Source: Erythrobacter donghaensis (GTDB lineage: Bacteria; Pseudomonadota; Alphaproteobacteria; Sphingomonadales; Sphingomonadaceae). From it: a stretch of DNA of 64,000 nucleotides. This document shows positions 1 through 8,311 of this stretch, piece by piece. Positions within the stretch are counted from its first letter, which is position 1. Every line of letters begins with the position of its first letter. The notes beneath the pieces were generated by a model. It was not told the origin of the DNA, made no database searches, and was given only the letters and a program-made list of their open reading frames with translations. The DNA lies in NCBI RefSeq assembly GCF_002155425.1, contig NZ_MUYG01000007.1:186001-250000 (forward strand), read 5' to 3'. The translations under genes and the position numbers were made by a program.

Positions 1-1
1 G

Positions 2-331
2 CGGCCGACGGCGCTGCACCCCTTCTGGTCGGCGGCGGGTTATGTGCTGGGCGCGGGCACCGCGCTGCTCGGCCCGGAAGCCGCGATGGCCTGCACCGCC
101 GCGGTCGAGACCGAGATCGACAAGCACTATTCCGACCAGCTTGAAGAGCTTGAAGCGAGCGGGGCCGATCCCGAGCTCGCGGAAATGATCACCGCCTTCC
201 GCGAAGATGAGCGCGAGCACCGCGACGCAGCGCTCGCCAACGGCGCCGAGCGCGCACCGGCCTATCCGCTCCTAGCGGGCGCGATCCGGCTGGGGTGCAG
301 GATTGCGATCAAGGTGAGTGAGAGGATTTAG
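2..331 (+). CDS. coq7: COQ7-family demethoxyubiquinone hydroxylase (3' part only)
   Basis: This is the last 109 residues of a di-iron hydroxylase that acts late in ubiquinone biosynthesis (5-demethoxyubiquinol hydroxylation at the inner membrane). The open frame runs in from the left edge, so the start is outside the window. Visible family features are the segment PTALHPFWSAAGYVLGAGTA, the block ETEIDKHYSDQLEEL and the acidic/His motif REDEREHRDAAL, which supplies the second ExxH iron-binding pair. The C-terminal helix is short and mildly hydrophobic, as expected for a peripheral membrane enzyme. The gene ends with TAG at 329-331, and the next gene (tviB-like) converges on it. Family assignment is confident; that only the 3' end is present is seen directly. 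Confidence 0.85.
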   Translation, partial: RPTALHPFWSAAGYVLGAGTALLGPEAAMACTAAVETEIDKHYSDQLEELEASGADPELAEMITAFREDEREHRDAALANGAERAPAYPLLAGAIRLGCRIAIKVSERI

Positions 332-472
332 GAGAAGGCTCGCGGGGAGGCGCTGACCCGGTCGCGAAGCGACCGCAAGGCCGACCGGCCGCCCGCAGGT
401 GCTCCGGCGCGCAGCGACGGAAACGCACCGAGGACGCACCCGCGGAGGCGGGTGCGCAAACAAAAAACCCTT
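332..472. repeat. Hairpin-rich intergenic spacer between convergent genes
   Basis: This spacer holds several small palindromes. GGTCGC-gaa-GCGACC lies at 360-374, and its GGTCGC/GCGACC arms recur at 28557-28571. A perfect 9-bp stem CGCACCCGC/GCGGGTGCG with the tetraloop GGAG lies at 435-456. A run of A residues follows the second hairpin on the plus strand, so neither strand shows a classic U-tract terminator, although the hairpin sits 17 bases past the stop of the minus-strand gene and could still end its transcript. It looks like REP-type DNA. Confidence 0.5.
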
Positions 473-1762
473 CTATAAACTCCAGTAGATCAGCTCTTCG
501 GGCAACCCGTCGCGATCCAGCGCGCTCTTGACGTCCACCAGCACGCCGCCCTTGCGAACCCGTGCCACCAGAGCGGCAGGGTCGGCGAGGTAGGCCGCGT
601 GGTTCACCGCCAGCACCAGCGCATCGAGATCGGCCAGCGCCGCGTCGGGGCTCAGCGTGATGCCGTATTCTTGGCGCGCCGCCGCCGGATCGGCGAGCGG
701 ATCGCTCACCAGCGCGTCGATCCCGTATTCGCGCAGTTCGGCGAGGATATCGGGGACCTTGGAATTGCGGATGTCGGGCACGTCCTGCTTGAAGGTCAGC
801 CCCATCACGCCCACCCGCGCCCGGCAGGGGGAGACCCCGTTCGCAATCAGGAGCTTCACCACCTTCTGCGCGATCGCCTGCCCCATCGCATCGTTGATCC
901 GCCGCCCGGCGAGGATCACTTCGGGCCGGTAGCCGAGCTTTTCCGCTGCCGCCGTGAGGTAGAAGGGGTCGACCCCGATGCAGTGCCCGCCCACAAGGCC
1001 GGGGGTGAAGGGCAGGAAGTTCCACTTGGTCCCCGCAGCCGCCAGCACGTCGCGCGTGGCGAGGCCCATGCGGTCGAAGATCAGCGCGATTTCGTTCATC
1101 AGCGCGATGTTGAGATCGCGCTGGGTGTTCTCGATCACCTTGGCGGCCTCAGCCACCTTGATCGAGGGGGCTTCGTGCAGCCCCGCATCGACCACCGCGC
1201 CATAGACTTCGCGCATCCGGGCGAGCGCCGCAGGGCTGTCGGCGGCGATGATCTTGGTGATGGTCTCGAGCCGGTGGAAGGTGTCGCCCGGATTGATGCG
1301 TTCGGGGCTGTAGCCGAGCGCGAAGTCCGCGCCTTGCGCGAGGCCCGATGCCGCAGCCAGCCACGGCCCGCAGATGTCCTCGGTCACGCCGGGGAACACG
1401 GTCGATTCGAACACCACCAGCGCGCCCTTCTGCAAGTGCGGGCCGATGGTTTCGCAGGCACGTTGCAGCGGGGTGAGGTCGGGGCGGCGCTCTTCGGTGA
1501 TCGGGGTCGGCACGGTGACGATGATGAGGCTCGCTCCCGCCAGCACCGCCGGGTCATCGCTGACGGCAAGCCCGCATGACGCCAGCCGTGCATCGTCGAT
1601 CTCGCGGGTGCTGTCGCGCCCGGCGCGCAGTTCGGCGATGCGCCGCGCGGCGATGTCGAAGCCGGTCACAGCCACGCCCCGCGGCCCCAGCCGCTCGGCC
1701 AGCGCCACGGCGACCGGCAGGCCGACATAGCCAAGCCCCACGACTGCGATATTCCCGTCCAT
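473..1762 (-). CDS. tviB: Nucleotide-sugar dehydrogenase, TviB/WbpO type
   Basis: A 429-residue UDP-sugar 6-dehydrogenase, most like the UDP-N-acetylhexosamine dehydrogenases of Vi-type and O-antigen pathways. It oxidises the C6 hydroxyl to a carboxylate with two NAD+. The Rossmann fingerprint GLGYVGLP lies at residues 9-16, the linker helix contains EAAKVIENTQRDLNIALMNE, and the catalytic Cys261 sits in GGHCIGVDPFYL. The start at 1762 (MDGNIAVVG) is preferred over one ten codons upstream because it places the NAD fold right at the N terminus. The nearby epimerase (2481-3494, same strand) suggests a joint role in making an acidic sugar for a surface polysaccharide. The exact substrate (GlcNAc, GalNAc or Glc) cannot be read from sequence. 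Confidence 0.85.
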   Translation of the reverse strand: MDGNIAVVGLGYVGLPVAVALAERLGPRGVAVTGFDIAARRIAELRAGRDSTREIDDARLASCGLAVSDDPAVLAGASLIIVTVPTPITEERRPDLTPLQRACETIGPHLQKGALVVFESTVFPGVTEDICGPWLAAASGLAQGADFALGYSPERINPGDTFHRLETITKIIAADSPAALARMREVYGAVVDAGLHEAPSIKVAEAAKVIENTQRDLNIALMNEIALIFDRMGLATRDVLAAAGTKWNFLPFTPGLVGGHCIGVDPFYLTAAAEKLGYRPEVILAGRRINDAMGQAIAQKVVKLLIANGVSPCRARVGVMGLTFKQDVPDIRNSKVPDILAELREYGIDALVSDPLADPAAARQEYGITLSPDAALADLDALVLAVNHAAYLADPAALVARVRKGGVLVDVKSALDRDGLPEELIYWSL

Positions 1763-1922
1763 GATCCGAGCGCCTACCTGCAAACCTTTCAAGATTTCGC
1801 TAAGTCGGGGGGTGGAGGGCTTTTCAGGCCGGGTTCAGGCCCCGCGCACTAGACAAGCGGCCTGCACCGGGGGCATGGCTTGGCCTTGCGACCCTGCGCG
1901 ACCACACAAGGATCCTTGCGCC

Positions 1923-2477
1923 ATGAAGCTTCTCACCGCCCCTCTCGCACTCGCCGGCCTTGCCGTCGCCGCTGCCGCCAGCCCGGCCGCCGCGCAGAGC
2001 GCCGACGAGAAGATCAACATGGTGATCGCCTATAACGAGAGCGAATGCCCCGTCGCCCAGCCCGGCGAAGTGGTGGTGTGCGAAATCCTGGTCGAGGAGG
2101 AGCGCTATCGCATCCCCTCCAACCTGCGCTATTCCGACAATCCGGCGAACCAGTCGCTCGCGCGGCAGGTCGACCAGATCAAATATGTCGGCGATTTCGG
2201 CGCGATGAGCTGTTCGCCTGCGGGCGCGGGGGGCTTCACCGGCTGCACCCAGAAATTCATCGAAGCCGCCTACAAGGACCGCGCCGAGGAAGACGGCGTC
2301 CGCTTCGGCAAGCTGATCGAGGAAGCGCGGGCCGAGCGGCTCTCCACCATCGACGCCGATGCCGCCGCCGAGCAGGAGCGGGTCGAGATGATCGAGCGCG
2401 AATATATGGAGCGGCTGGAGCGCGAACGGCAGGCCGAGCTGCCCAGCGAAAGCCAGCTGCCCCCTCCGCCGAAGTAA
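1923..2477 (+). CDS. Secreted hypothetical protein with charged coiled-coil tail
   Basis: A 184-residue protein of unknown function. The first 25 residues are a signal peptide (MKLLTAPLALAGLAVAAAAS, then PAAAQ), so the product is probably periplasmic. The middle contains three well-spaced Cys (in SECPV, VVVCEI and GAMSCSPAG, plus GFTGCTQ), which could form disulfides. The C-terminal third is Glu/Arg-rich and predicted helical (about residues 140-175), ending in a proline tail PPPPK. The start at 1923 is chosen because it opens directly on the signal peptide. The gene converges with the epimerase, with three bases between the stops. I do not recognise a named domain; similar proteins occur in sphingomonads as far as I recall. 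Confidence 0.7.
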   Translation: MKLLTAPLALAGLAVAAAASPAAAQSADEKINMVIAYNESECPVAQPGEVVVCEILVEEERYRIPSNLRYSDNPANQSLARQVDQIKYVGDFGAMSCSPAGAGGFTGCTQKFIEAAYKDRAEEDGVRFGKLIEEARAERLSTIDADAAAEQERVEMIEREYMERLERERQAELPSESQLPPPPK

Positions 2478-2480
2478 GCC

Positions 2481-3494
2481 TCAGACCCGATAATAATCCC
2501 GATACCACGCCACGAACCGCGCGACGCCTTCGCGGAAGGGGGTCTGCGGGGCGTAGCCGGTGAGCGATTTCAGCAGGCTCGCATCGGCCCAGGTCGCGGG
2601 CACATCGCCCTGCTGCATCGGCATGAAATTCTTCACCGCCTCACGCCCGCACTCGGCCTCGATCGCCTCGACGAAATCCATCAGCCGCACCTTGTCGCCA
2701 TTGCCGATATTGACCACGCGGTAGGGCGCGACGGGGGAGAGGCTGTCTCCGTCCGCGATATCCTCCGCTGTCTCGGGCCGCACCGGCGCAGCGTCGATCA
2801 GCAGGCGGATGCCGCGCACCAGATCGCTGACGTAGGTGAAATCGCGGTACATCTCGCCGTCGTTGTAGATATCGATCGGCGTGCCTTCGAGCACACCCTT
2901 GGTGAACTTGAACAGCGCCATGTCGGGCCGCCCCCAGGGCCCGTAGACCGTGAAGAAGCGGAACATCGTGGTCGGCAGGTTCCAGAGGTGCGCGTAGGAA
3001 TGCGCCATCGCCTCGTTCGCCTTCTTGGTCGCGGCGTAGAGCGTGAGCGGGGTGTCGACCTTCTGCAACTCGTCGAAGGGCATCTCTTCGTTCGCGCCAT
3101 AGACCGATGAGGTCGAGGCCATCAGCAGGTGCTCCACGCCCAGTTCGCGCGCGCATTCCATCACGTTGAAGGTGCCCACCAGATTGGCATCGATATAGGC
3201 GCGCGGGTTTTCGAGGCTGTAGCGCACCCCCGCCTGCGCGGCGAGGTGGACGATCACGTCCGGCTGCTCCGCCAGCGCGAGCGCGTGGAGCGTGTCGAAA
3301 TCCTCAAGCATCCCCTCGGTGCAGGTGAAGTGCGGGTGTTGCAGCAGCATCTGGTGCCGCCGCTGCTTGATGCGCACGTCGTAATAGTCCGTCATGCCGT
3401 CATAGCCGACGACGCGGAAACCCTCTTCCAGTAGCAGTTGCGAGAGGTGGAAGCCGATGAACCCGGCCGAGCCGGTGACGAGAACGGTGCGCAT
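2481..3494 (-). CDS. NAD-dependent sugar epimerase (UDP-glucuronate 4-epimerase type)
   Basis: A 337-residue extended short-chain dehydrogenase/reductase. The NAD motif TGSAGFIGFH begins at residue 7, followed by GYDGMTDYYDVRIKQRR, a loop typical of UDP-glucuronate 4-epimerases. The catalytic Tyr/Lys pair is in YAATKKANE, preceded by the Ser/Thr motif STSSVYG. Length fits the family. With the nucleotide-sugar dehydrogenase nearby it would interconvert UDP-glucuronate and UDP-galacturonate, or their N-acetyl forms, for capsule or LPS. It lies 25 bases after fabI on the same strand and may be co-transcribed with it, although the functions are unrelated. Confidence 0.82.
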   Translation of the reverse strand: MRTVLVTGSAGFIGFHLSQLLLEEGFRVVGYDGMTDYYDVRIKQRRHQMLLQHPHFTCTEGMLEDFDTLHALALAEQPDVIVHLAAQAGVRYSLENPRAYIDANLVGTFNVMECARELGVEHLLMASTSSVYGANEEMPFDELQKVDTPLTLYAATKKANEAMAHSYAHLWNLPTTMFRFFTVYGPWGRPDMALFKFTKGVLEGTPIDIYNDGEMYRDFTYVSDLVRGIRLLIDAAPVRPETAEDIADGDSLSPVAPYRVVNIGNGDKVRLMDFVEAIEAECGREAVKNFMPMQQGDVPATWADASLLKSLTGYAPQTPFREGVARFVAWYRDYYRV

Positions 3495-3519
3495 GGCCGC
3501 GCTCCTTACGCCGAAGCGC

Positions 3520-4326
3520 TTAAGAAAGAGCGATATCGGGCGCGTCTTCCTGCTTCATGCCGACCACATGGTAGCCCGCATCGACATGATGCGTCTCCCC
3601 GGTGACTCCGGATGACAACTCGGACAGCAGATAGAGCCCCGCGCCGCCGACATCGTCGATCGTGACATTGCGGCGCAGCGGCGCGTTGTATTCGTTCCAC
3701 TTGAGGATGTAGCGGAAATCGCCGATCCCGCTCGCAGCCAGCGTCTTGATCGGCCCGGCGCTGATCGCGTTGACCCGGATATTGCGCGGGCCGAGATCAT
3801 TGGCGAGATACTTCACGCTCGTCTCCAGCGCCGCCTTGGCGACGCCCATGACGTTGTAATGCGGCACGACCTTTTCGGCGCCATAATAGCTCAGCGTCAG
3901 AATCGCGCCGCCGCTTTCGGGCATCATCGCGCTGGCACGCTGGGCGATGGCCACCAGCGAATAGGCCGAGATGTTCATCGTCATCAGGAAGTTGTCGAGA
4001 CTGGTGTCGACATAGAGCCCGCGCAGCTCGTTCTTGTCGGAAAAGCCGATCGCGTGGACCACGAAGTCGAGGCTGTCCCAGCGCGCCTTCAGGGCGGCGA
4101 AGGCGGCATCGAGCGATTCCATGCTGGAAACGTCGCATTCGAAGGTGAAGTCGCTCCCGAGCTGCGCCGCGAGCGGAATTACGCGCTTGCCCAGCGCCTC
4201 GCCCTGATAGGAGAAGGCCAGCTCAGCCCCATGCTCGGCGAGCTTCTTCGCAATGCCCCAGGCCAGCGACTTGTCGTTGGCGAGCCCCATGATGAGGCCG
4301 CGCTTGCCTGCCATCAGTCCGTCCAT
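3520..4326 (-). CDS. fabI: Enoyl-[acyl-carrier-protein] reductase FabI
   Basis: The 268-residue NADH-dependent enoyl-ACP reductase that completes each cycle of type II fatty-acid synthesis. The divergent SDR glycine motif GLANDKSLAWGIA lies near residue 14, and SYQGEALGKRV matches FabI. The active site is Tyr157 and Lys164 in the Y-x6-K arrangement PHYNVMGVAK, the spacing that separates FabI from ordinary SDRs. VHAIGFSDKNELRG is also typical. Two in-frame starts exist (4326 and 4314); the first directly abuts the stop of the YihY gene (TAG at 4327-4329), indicating translational coupling. This is the presumed target of triclosan-type inhibitors. Identification is secure. Confidence 0.95.
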   Translation of the reverse strand: MDGLMAGKRGLIMGLANDKSLAWGIAKKLAEHGAELAFSYQGEALGKRVIPLAAQLGSDFTFECDVSSMESLDAAFAALKARWDSLDFVVHAIGFSDKNELRGLYVDTSLDNFLMTMNISAYSLVAIAQRASAMMPESGGAILTLSYYGAEKVVPHYNVMGVAKAALETSVKYLANDLGPRNIRVNAISAGPIKTLAASGIGDFRYILKWNEYNAPLRRNVTIDDVGGAGLYLLSELSSGVTGETHHVDAGYHVVGMKQEDAPDIALS

Positions 4327-5211
4327 CTACGCATTCTCCTTGGGCGGGTCCGCCCGTTCGCCCGCTTCGTGAGCCAGCGCCGCATTCAGTTCCGCGCCAA
4401 TAACGAGGCCGAGGCCGACGAGCCAGAAAAACAGCAGCGTCACCATCGGTCCCGCCAGACTGCCATAGGTCAGGTCATAGGTGAAGAACCGCCGCAGCAC
4501 CACCGGCAGCGCGGCGGCGACGACGATCCACCAGCCCGCCACGAACAGCGCACCGGGCCATATCAGCGCGCCGTCCTTGCGCCAGGGCAGCGGGGTGAGA
4601 GTCTTGAACAGCACGAACAGCGACAGCCCCAGCCCCAGCGCGGGCACCACGCGCGACAGGCTGAGCGTCGCGATCGCCTCGACCAGCTGAGGGAAGGCGG
4701 CGCCGATCACTTCCTGCGCGGTGCCGATCGCGACCTGCGAAAACAGCGACAGCATCAGCAGCACCACCGCCGCCAGGATCAGCCCGATCGACCCCAGCCG
4801 ATAGCGCCAGAACGCCCCCGGCGGGGACGCGCCATAGGCACGGCGCATGATATCGCGGATAGTCTCGATCAGGCTCGACACGGTCCACAGCCCCACGCCT
4901 GCGCCCAGCCACAACAGCCAGCCCGAACGGGCAAAGATCACGTTCTCGGCCACCGGCACGATCACCTTGGCGACCGAATCGGGCATGGCCTGCGCGACCG
5001 AGAGGATCATCGCTGCGGCATTGTCGCGCCCGCCGATCAGATCGAACAGCGCCGCGCCGAGGATGAAGAACGGGAAGATCGCCAGCATCGACAGATAGGC
5101 CAGGTTGCCGGCGTGGATGAACCCGTCGTTGAAGGTGCCCTCCGCCACCCGTCGCACCACCGCCCAGACGCGGGCCAGCGAGAAGGAGGAGGGAAAGGGG
5201 ATATCTGTCAT
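4327..5211 (-). CDS. YihY/BrkB family inner-membrane protein
   Basis: A 294-residue polytopic membrane protein of the YihY (former RNase BN) family; the molecular function is not established. About six hydrophobic helices are visible, for example AYLSMLAIFPFFILGAALF, GWLLWLGAGVGLWTVSS, GSIGLILAAVVLLML and MVTLLFFWLVGLGLVIGAE. The family signature GAELNAAL lies near the C terminus. The gene sits between a DnaJ-domain gene upstream and fabI downstream, all on the minus strand with 21 and 0 bases between them, so it is probably the middle gene of an operon. The charged C-terminal tail is cytoplasmic by the positive-inside rule. Confidence 0.85.
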   Translation of the reverse strand: MTDIPFPSSFSLARVWAVVRRVAEGTFNDGFIHAGNLAYLSMLAIFPFFILGAALFDLIGGRDNAAAMILSVAQAMPDSVAKVIVPVAENVIFARSGWLLWLGAGVGLWTVSSLIETIRDIMRRAYGASPPGAFWRYRLGSIGLILAAVVLLMLSLFSQVAIGTAQEVIGAAFPQLVEAIATLSLSRVVPALGLGLSLFVLFKTLTPLPWRKDGALIWPGALFVAGWWIVVAAALPVVLRRFFTYDLTYGSLAGPMVTLLFFWLVGLGLVIGAELNAALAHEAGERADPPKENA

Positions 5212-5232
5212 GCGCCCGGCGCTGCCCGGCCG

Positions 5233-6228
5233 CTACAGGCCGAATTTCTCGCGCGGGCGGGCCGGGTCGATCCAGCCTTCAAGCCGGGTTTCGAGCGCGG
5301 CGAGATCGGCGGGGAGCTGGATCTCGATATTCACCAGCTGATCGCCGCGTTCGGGCTTGCCGTCGATGGTCTTGCCGTTCTTGCGCGTCCAGCCCTTGCC
5401 GCCCAGCCGCAGCACCGTGCCGCTCGAGGTGCCGGGCTTGATCGTCAGCATCACCGCGCCGTCCACCGTCGGGCATTTGACCTTGGCCCCGCGCACCGCC
5501 TCATCGAGCGTGACGGGCAAGTCCATGCGGATATTGTCGCCTTCGCGCCGGAAGAAGGGATGGGTGCCCACTTCGACCATCACGATCCCGTCGCCATGTC
5601 CGCCCGCGCCCGGATGGCCCTTGTCCTTGAGGCGCATCATCGTGCCGTCCTCGACCCCGGCGGGGAGCTTCAGGTTGATCGCCTTGCCATCGGCCAGCGT
5701 GATGCGCTGATCGCGCCCGGCGGCGGCATCGACGAAGGGCACGGCGAGGCGGTACTGGATATCCGCGCCGCGCTTGGGCGGAGGCGGGGGCGGCTGCCGC
5801 CCGAAGCCGCGCCGCGCTGCGCCCGCTTGCGCGTTCTTGCGTCCGCCGAACAGGCCTTCGAACAGATCGCCCAGATCGACATCGTCCGCGCCGAACCCGG
5901 CGAAGTCGGCGGGATTCGGCCCCGGGCCACCACCTGCTCCGGCACCATAGGTGCCGCCGCGGCCATAGCCGGGCCGCCCGCCCATTCCGGCGAAAGGGTT
6001 GGCCGGATTGCCCTCTCCATCGATCTCGCCCCGGTCGAACTGCGCGCGCTTGGCCTTGTCGCTCAGCAGATCATAGGCGCGGGTGGCGTCGGAGAACTTC
6101 TCCGCCGCCTTGGGATTGTCGGTGTTGCGATCGGGGTGCAGCTCCTTGGCGAGCTTGCGATAGGCGCTCTTGATGTCCGCTTCCGACGCGGTGCGGGGGA
6201 CACCCAGAATGCTGTAAGGATCGCGCAT
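5233..6228 (-). CDS. DnaJ-class chaperone with C-terminal substrate-binding domains (CbpA-like)
   Basis: A 331-residue J-domain co-chaperone that would stimulate a DnaK ATPase. The J domain occupies residues 1-65, with the HPD motif in [13 protein letters not shown] Gly-rich linker (about 75-115) follows, with [20 protein letters not shown] DnaJ C-terminal double beta domain runs from about 150 to 320 ([41 protein letters not shown]). No CxxCxGxG zinc repeats are present, so it is the CbpA/type B form rather than DnaJ proper. It begins the apparent operon with the YihY-family gene and fabI. Confidence 0.88.
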   Translation of the reverse strand: MRDPYSILGVPRTASEADIKSAYRKLAKELHPDRNTDNPKAAEKFSDATRAYDLLSDKAKRAQFDRGEIDGEGNPANPFAGMGGRPGYGRGGTYGAGAGGGPGPNPADFAGFGADDVDLGDLFEGLFGGRKNAQAGAARRGFGRQPPPPPPKRGADIQYRLAVPFVDAAAGRDQRITLADGKAINLKLPAGVEDGTMMRLKDKGHPGAGGHGDGIVMVEVGTHPFFRREGDNIRMDLPVTLDEAVRGAKVKCPTVDGAVMLTIKPGTSSGTVLRLGGKGWTRKNGKTIDGKPERGDQLVNIEIQLPADLAALETRLEGWIDPARPREKFGL

Positions 6229-6300
6229 GGCGTATTAGCTAGGTGAGACAGCGCGGCTGCGCAAGGTTGCGCTGGGGGCAAGTCACGGCGGCGCGCGGTT

Positions 6301-6624
6301 TCAGGACAGGCGGTGACCGTGGCGCGCGCGATCCCGCATGCCGAGCAGGCGGCCGATGGTGTAGGCGATATAGGGGATCGGAACGAGGATCGCGCCGCCG
6401 ATCAGGAAGAAGATAACTTCGTCCTTCATCCCGTACCACACCCACCGGCCCACCGCCTGCGCACCCATGATGATGGCAAGGAATCTGGCTGCGCGGTTGG
6501 CATCGTCCCAGATCCACAGGTGATCCTTCCAGCCACGCCACCCCATTTGCCACACCTTCCATCCGCAATAGACAAGGCCCGCCAGCATGAGGGCAAGACC
6601 GAGAAGGGCATACCAAAGGTTCAT
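6301..6624 (-). CDS. Small hypothetical inner-membrane protein
   Basis: A 107-residue protein of unknown function with three probable membrane helices: an N-terminal one (NLWYALLGLALMLAGLVYCG), a central one around AIIMGAQAVGRWVWYG and one around VIFFLIGGAILVPIPYIAY. Trp-rich segments (KVWQMGWRGWKDHLWIW) flank the first helix. The start at 6624 is chosen because it opens on the first helix; the longer frame upstream has no coding character. It is divergent from pdxH, with 119 bases between the two starts. No family recognised. Confidence 0.6.
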   Translation of the reverse strand: MNLWYALLGLALMLAGLVYCGWKVWQMGWRGWKDHLWIWDDANRAARFLAIIMGAQAVGRWVWYGMKDEVIFFLIGGAILVPIPYIAYTIGRLLGMRDRARHGHRLS

Positions 6625-6743
6625 GCCCCGATTGTAACCGGCTGCTATCGCATCGACAAGTGACCCCGGCCCCGCGCGGATTGCGCCTTTCCGGCAGGCC
6701 CGCGCGTAGCTATGGCCGCAGCCAATCCGAGGAGCCTTTGCCG

Positions 6744-7412
6744 ATGTCCGATACGACCCCGCTCGACGATGCCCAGCTCGCCGATTCGGTGATCCCCGAG
6801 GGCGCCGATCCCTTCGACCTGTTCGAAAAGTGGTTCGCCGCCGCACAGGTGGGGGAGATCAACGATCCCAATGCGATGGCGCTCGCCACGGCGACGGCCG
6901 ATGCCGCGCCTGCGGTGCGGATGGTGCTGCTGAAGGGCCACGGCAAGGACGAGAACCCCGAAGGCATGGGGGGCGGCGGCTTCACCTTCTTCACCAATGC
7001 CGAAAGCCGCAAGGGCGAGCACATTCGCGCCAACATGCAGGCAGCATTGCTGTTCCACTGGAAGAGCCTGCGTCGCCAGATCCGCATCGAAGGTCCGCTG
7101 ATCGAAGTCAGCCCCGAACGCGCCGACGCCTATTTCCACTCGCGCCCCTACAAGAGCCAGGTCGGCAGCGCCGCCAGCGATCAGTCGCGCCCCTTGCCCG
7201 AGCGCCAGACCTATCTCGACCGGGTGCAGGAATTGTGGGCCGCACACGAGGCGGAAGGCAAGGTGCCGCGCCCGCCGCACTGGACCGGCTTCACGCTCTC
7301 CCCGCGCCGGATCGAGTTCTGGATCGACCGCGACAACCGCCTCCACGACCGCCGCGAATTCCTGCGTGACAGCGCGGATGCGGCGTGGTCCGACACGCTC
7401 TTGTACCCGTGA
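6744..7412 (+). CDS. pdxH: Pyridoxamine 5'-phosphate oxidase
   Basis: A 222-residue FMN enzyme that oxidises pyridoxamine or pyridoxine 5'-phosphate to pyridoxal 5'-phosphate, the last step of vitamin B6 synthesis. Landmarks are PFDLFEKWFAAAQ, AVRMVLLKG, the FMN-binding TNAESRKGEHI and ALLFHWKSLRRQIRIEG, the SRPYKSQVGSAASDQS segment, and the C-terminal PPHWTGFTLSPRRIEFW. The start at 6744 has a GAGGAG Shine-Dalgarno at 6729-6734. The PhzF gene starts two bases after its stop, so they are likely co-transcribed. Identification is secure. Confidence 0.95.
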   Translation: MSDTTPLDDAQLADSVIPEGADPFDLFEKWFAAAQVGEINDPNAMALATATADAAPAVRMVLLKGHGKDENPEGMGGGGFTFFTNAESRKGEHIRANMQAALLFHWKSLRRQIRIEGPLIEVSPERADAYFHSRPYKSQVGSAASDQSRPLPERQTYLDRVQELWAAHEAEGKVPRPPHWTGFTLSPRRIEFWIDRDNRLHDRREFLRDSADAAWSDTLLYP

Positions 7413-7414
7413 GG

Positions 7415-8233
7415 ATGACCATGCAGATTCCCTATTGGCACGTCGATGCCTTCGCCGCCCGGCCCTTCGGCGGCAATCAGGCGGCGGTGATGGTGCTCGA
7501 TGAATGGCTGCCTGACGATGTGCTGGTGGCGATTGCGGCGGAGAATCTCTTCGCCGAAACCGCCTTCGTGGTGCGCGATGCGACCGGCCCAGAAAACGGA
7601 GGGGCTGACTGGGAGCTGCGCTGGTGCACGCCGACCGAGGAAGTGCGGCTGTGCGGGCACGCGACGCTGGCCAGCGGGCACGTGCTGCTGCAGCGCGACG
7701 GGGGAGAGCGGGTCACGTTCCGAACCCGGCAATCGGGGATCCTCGAGGTGCGCGCGGTTGGCGATGCCTATGAAGTGGGGCTTCCCTGCATTCCGACGCA
7801 GCCGGGCGAATGGGCTGAAGCGGCGGCCCTGCTGGGCGGCGCGCCGCTGGAGGTGTGGCGCAATCCGCTGGGTTACGATCTGTTCCTCTATGCCGATGAA
7901 GCAGCGATTCGCACGCTCGATCCCGATCTGCGAGGGCTGGCAATGCTGGGGAACAACCTGTTCGTCTGCACCGCTCCGGGCGAACGCACGGATGTGGTGA
8001 GCCGTGTTTTCGTGCCCGGCGGGGGCGTGGACGAAGACCCGGTGACCGGCGCGGCCCATGCGACGCTCGTGCCGTTCTGGACGCAGCGGCTGGGCCGCGA
8101 CCACTTTACCGCGCATCAGGCCAGCGCCCGCGGCGGCGACCTTGCGTGCCGAAAGGAAGGCGCTGGAGACGACGCGCGCGCGTGGCTCGGCGGGTCGTGC
8201 GTGACGGTGGTGGAGGGAACATTCCACCTGTGA
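7415..8233 (+). CDS. PhzF family isomerase/epimerase-like protein
   Basis: A 272-residue protein of the PhzF / diaminopimelate-epimerase fold superfamily. The family motif FGGNQAAVMVL is near residue 20, the acidic catalytic region AENLFAETAFVV follows, and the C-terminal half has DEDPVTGAAHATLVPFW, corresponding to the conserved DPVTGSAH motif. No phenazine genes are present, so phenazine synthesis is not implied; most members have unknown substrates. The start may be 7415 or 7421; both fall right after the pdxH stop. The stop codon TGA (8231-8233) lies inside the outer arm of the REPIN-like element at 8228-8307, so the element may have supplied the gene's present 3' end. Confidence 0.85.
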   Translation: MTMQIPYWHVDAFAARPFGGNQAAVMVLDEWLPDDVLVAIAAENLFAETAFVVRDATGPENGGADWELRWCTPTEEVRLCGHATLASGHVLLQRDGGERVTFRTRQSGILEVRAVGDAYEVGLPCIPTQPGEWAEAAALLGGAPLEVWRNPLGYDLFLYADEAAIRTLDPDLRGLAMLGNNLFVCTAPGERTDVVSRVFVPGGGVDEDPVTGAAHATLVPFWTQRLGRDHFTAHQASARGGDLACRKEGAGDDARAWLGGSCVTVVEGTFHL

Positions 8234-8307
8234 TCCCCCGCGCAGGCGGGGGTCTCAGGCGAAGGCGCACAATGGCACGAGGCCCCCGCCTGCGCGGGGG
8301 AGCACAG
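8228..8307. repeat. REPIN-like double palindrome (family A)
   Basis: Two 7-bp GC hairpins with 4-nt loops, CCCCCGC-gcag-GCGGGGG (8235-8252) and CCCCCGC-ctgc-GCGGGGG (8283-8300), face each other. The 19 bases at 8234-8252 are the exact reverse complement of 8283-8301. A 7-bp outer stem with one mismatch joins CTGTGAT (8228-8234) to AGCACAG (8301-8307). The element lies between two convergent genes and probably also acts as a bidirectional transcript end. Confidence 0.75.
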
Positions 8308-8311
8308 CGTC

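Noticed and set aside
435-456. Intrinsic terminator after the tviB-like gene
   Set aside because: The stem is excellent, but the T-run lies before, not after, the hairpin on the relevant strand. Listed as a hairpin only.
3859-6246. 795-codon plus-strand frame over fabI, the YihY gene and the DnaJ-like gene
   Set aside because: It spans three convincing minus-strand genes and is rich in His/Gln/Arg without motifs, so it is a shadow.
7415-8233. Phenazine biosynthesis gene cluster
   Set aside because: Only a PhzF-fold protein is present; no other phz genes. The fold is common and does not imply phenazines.
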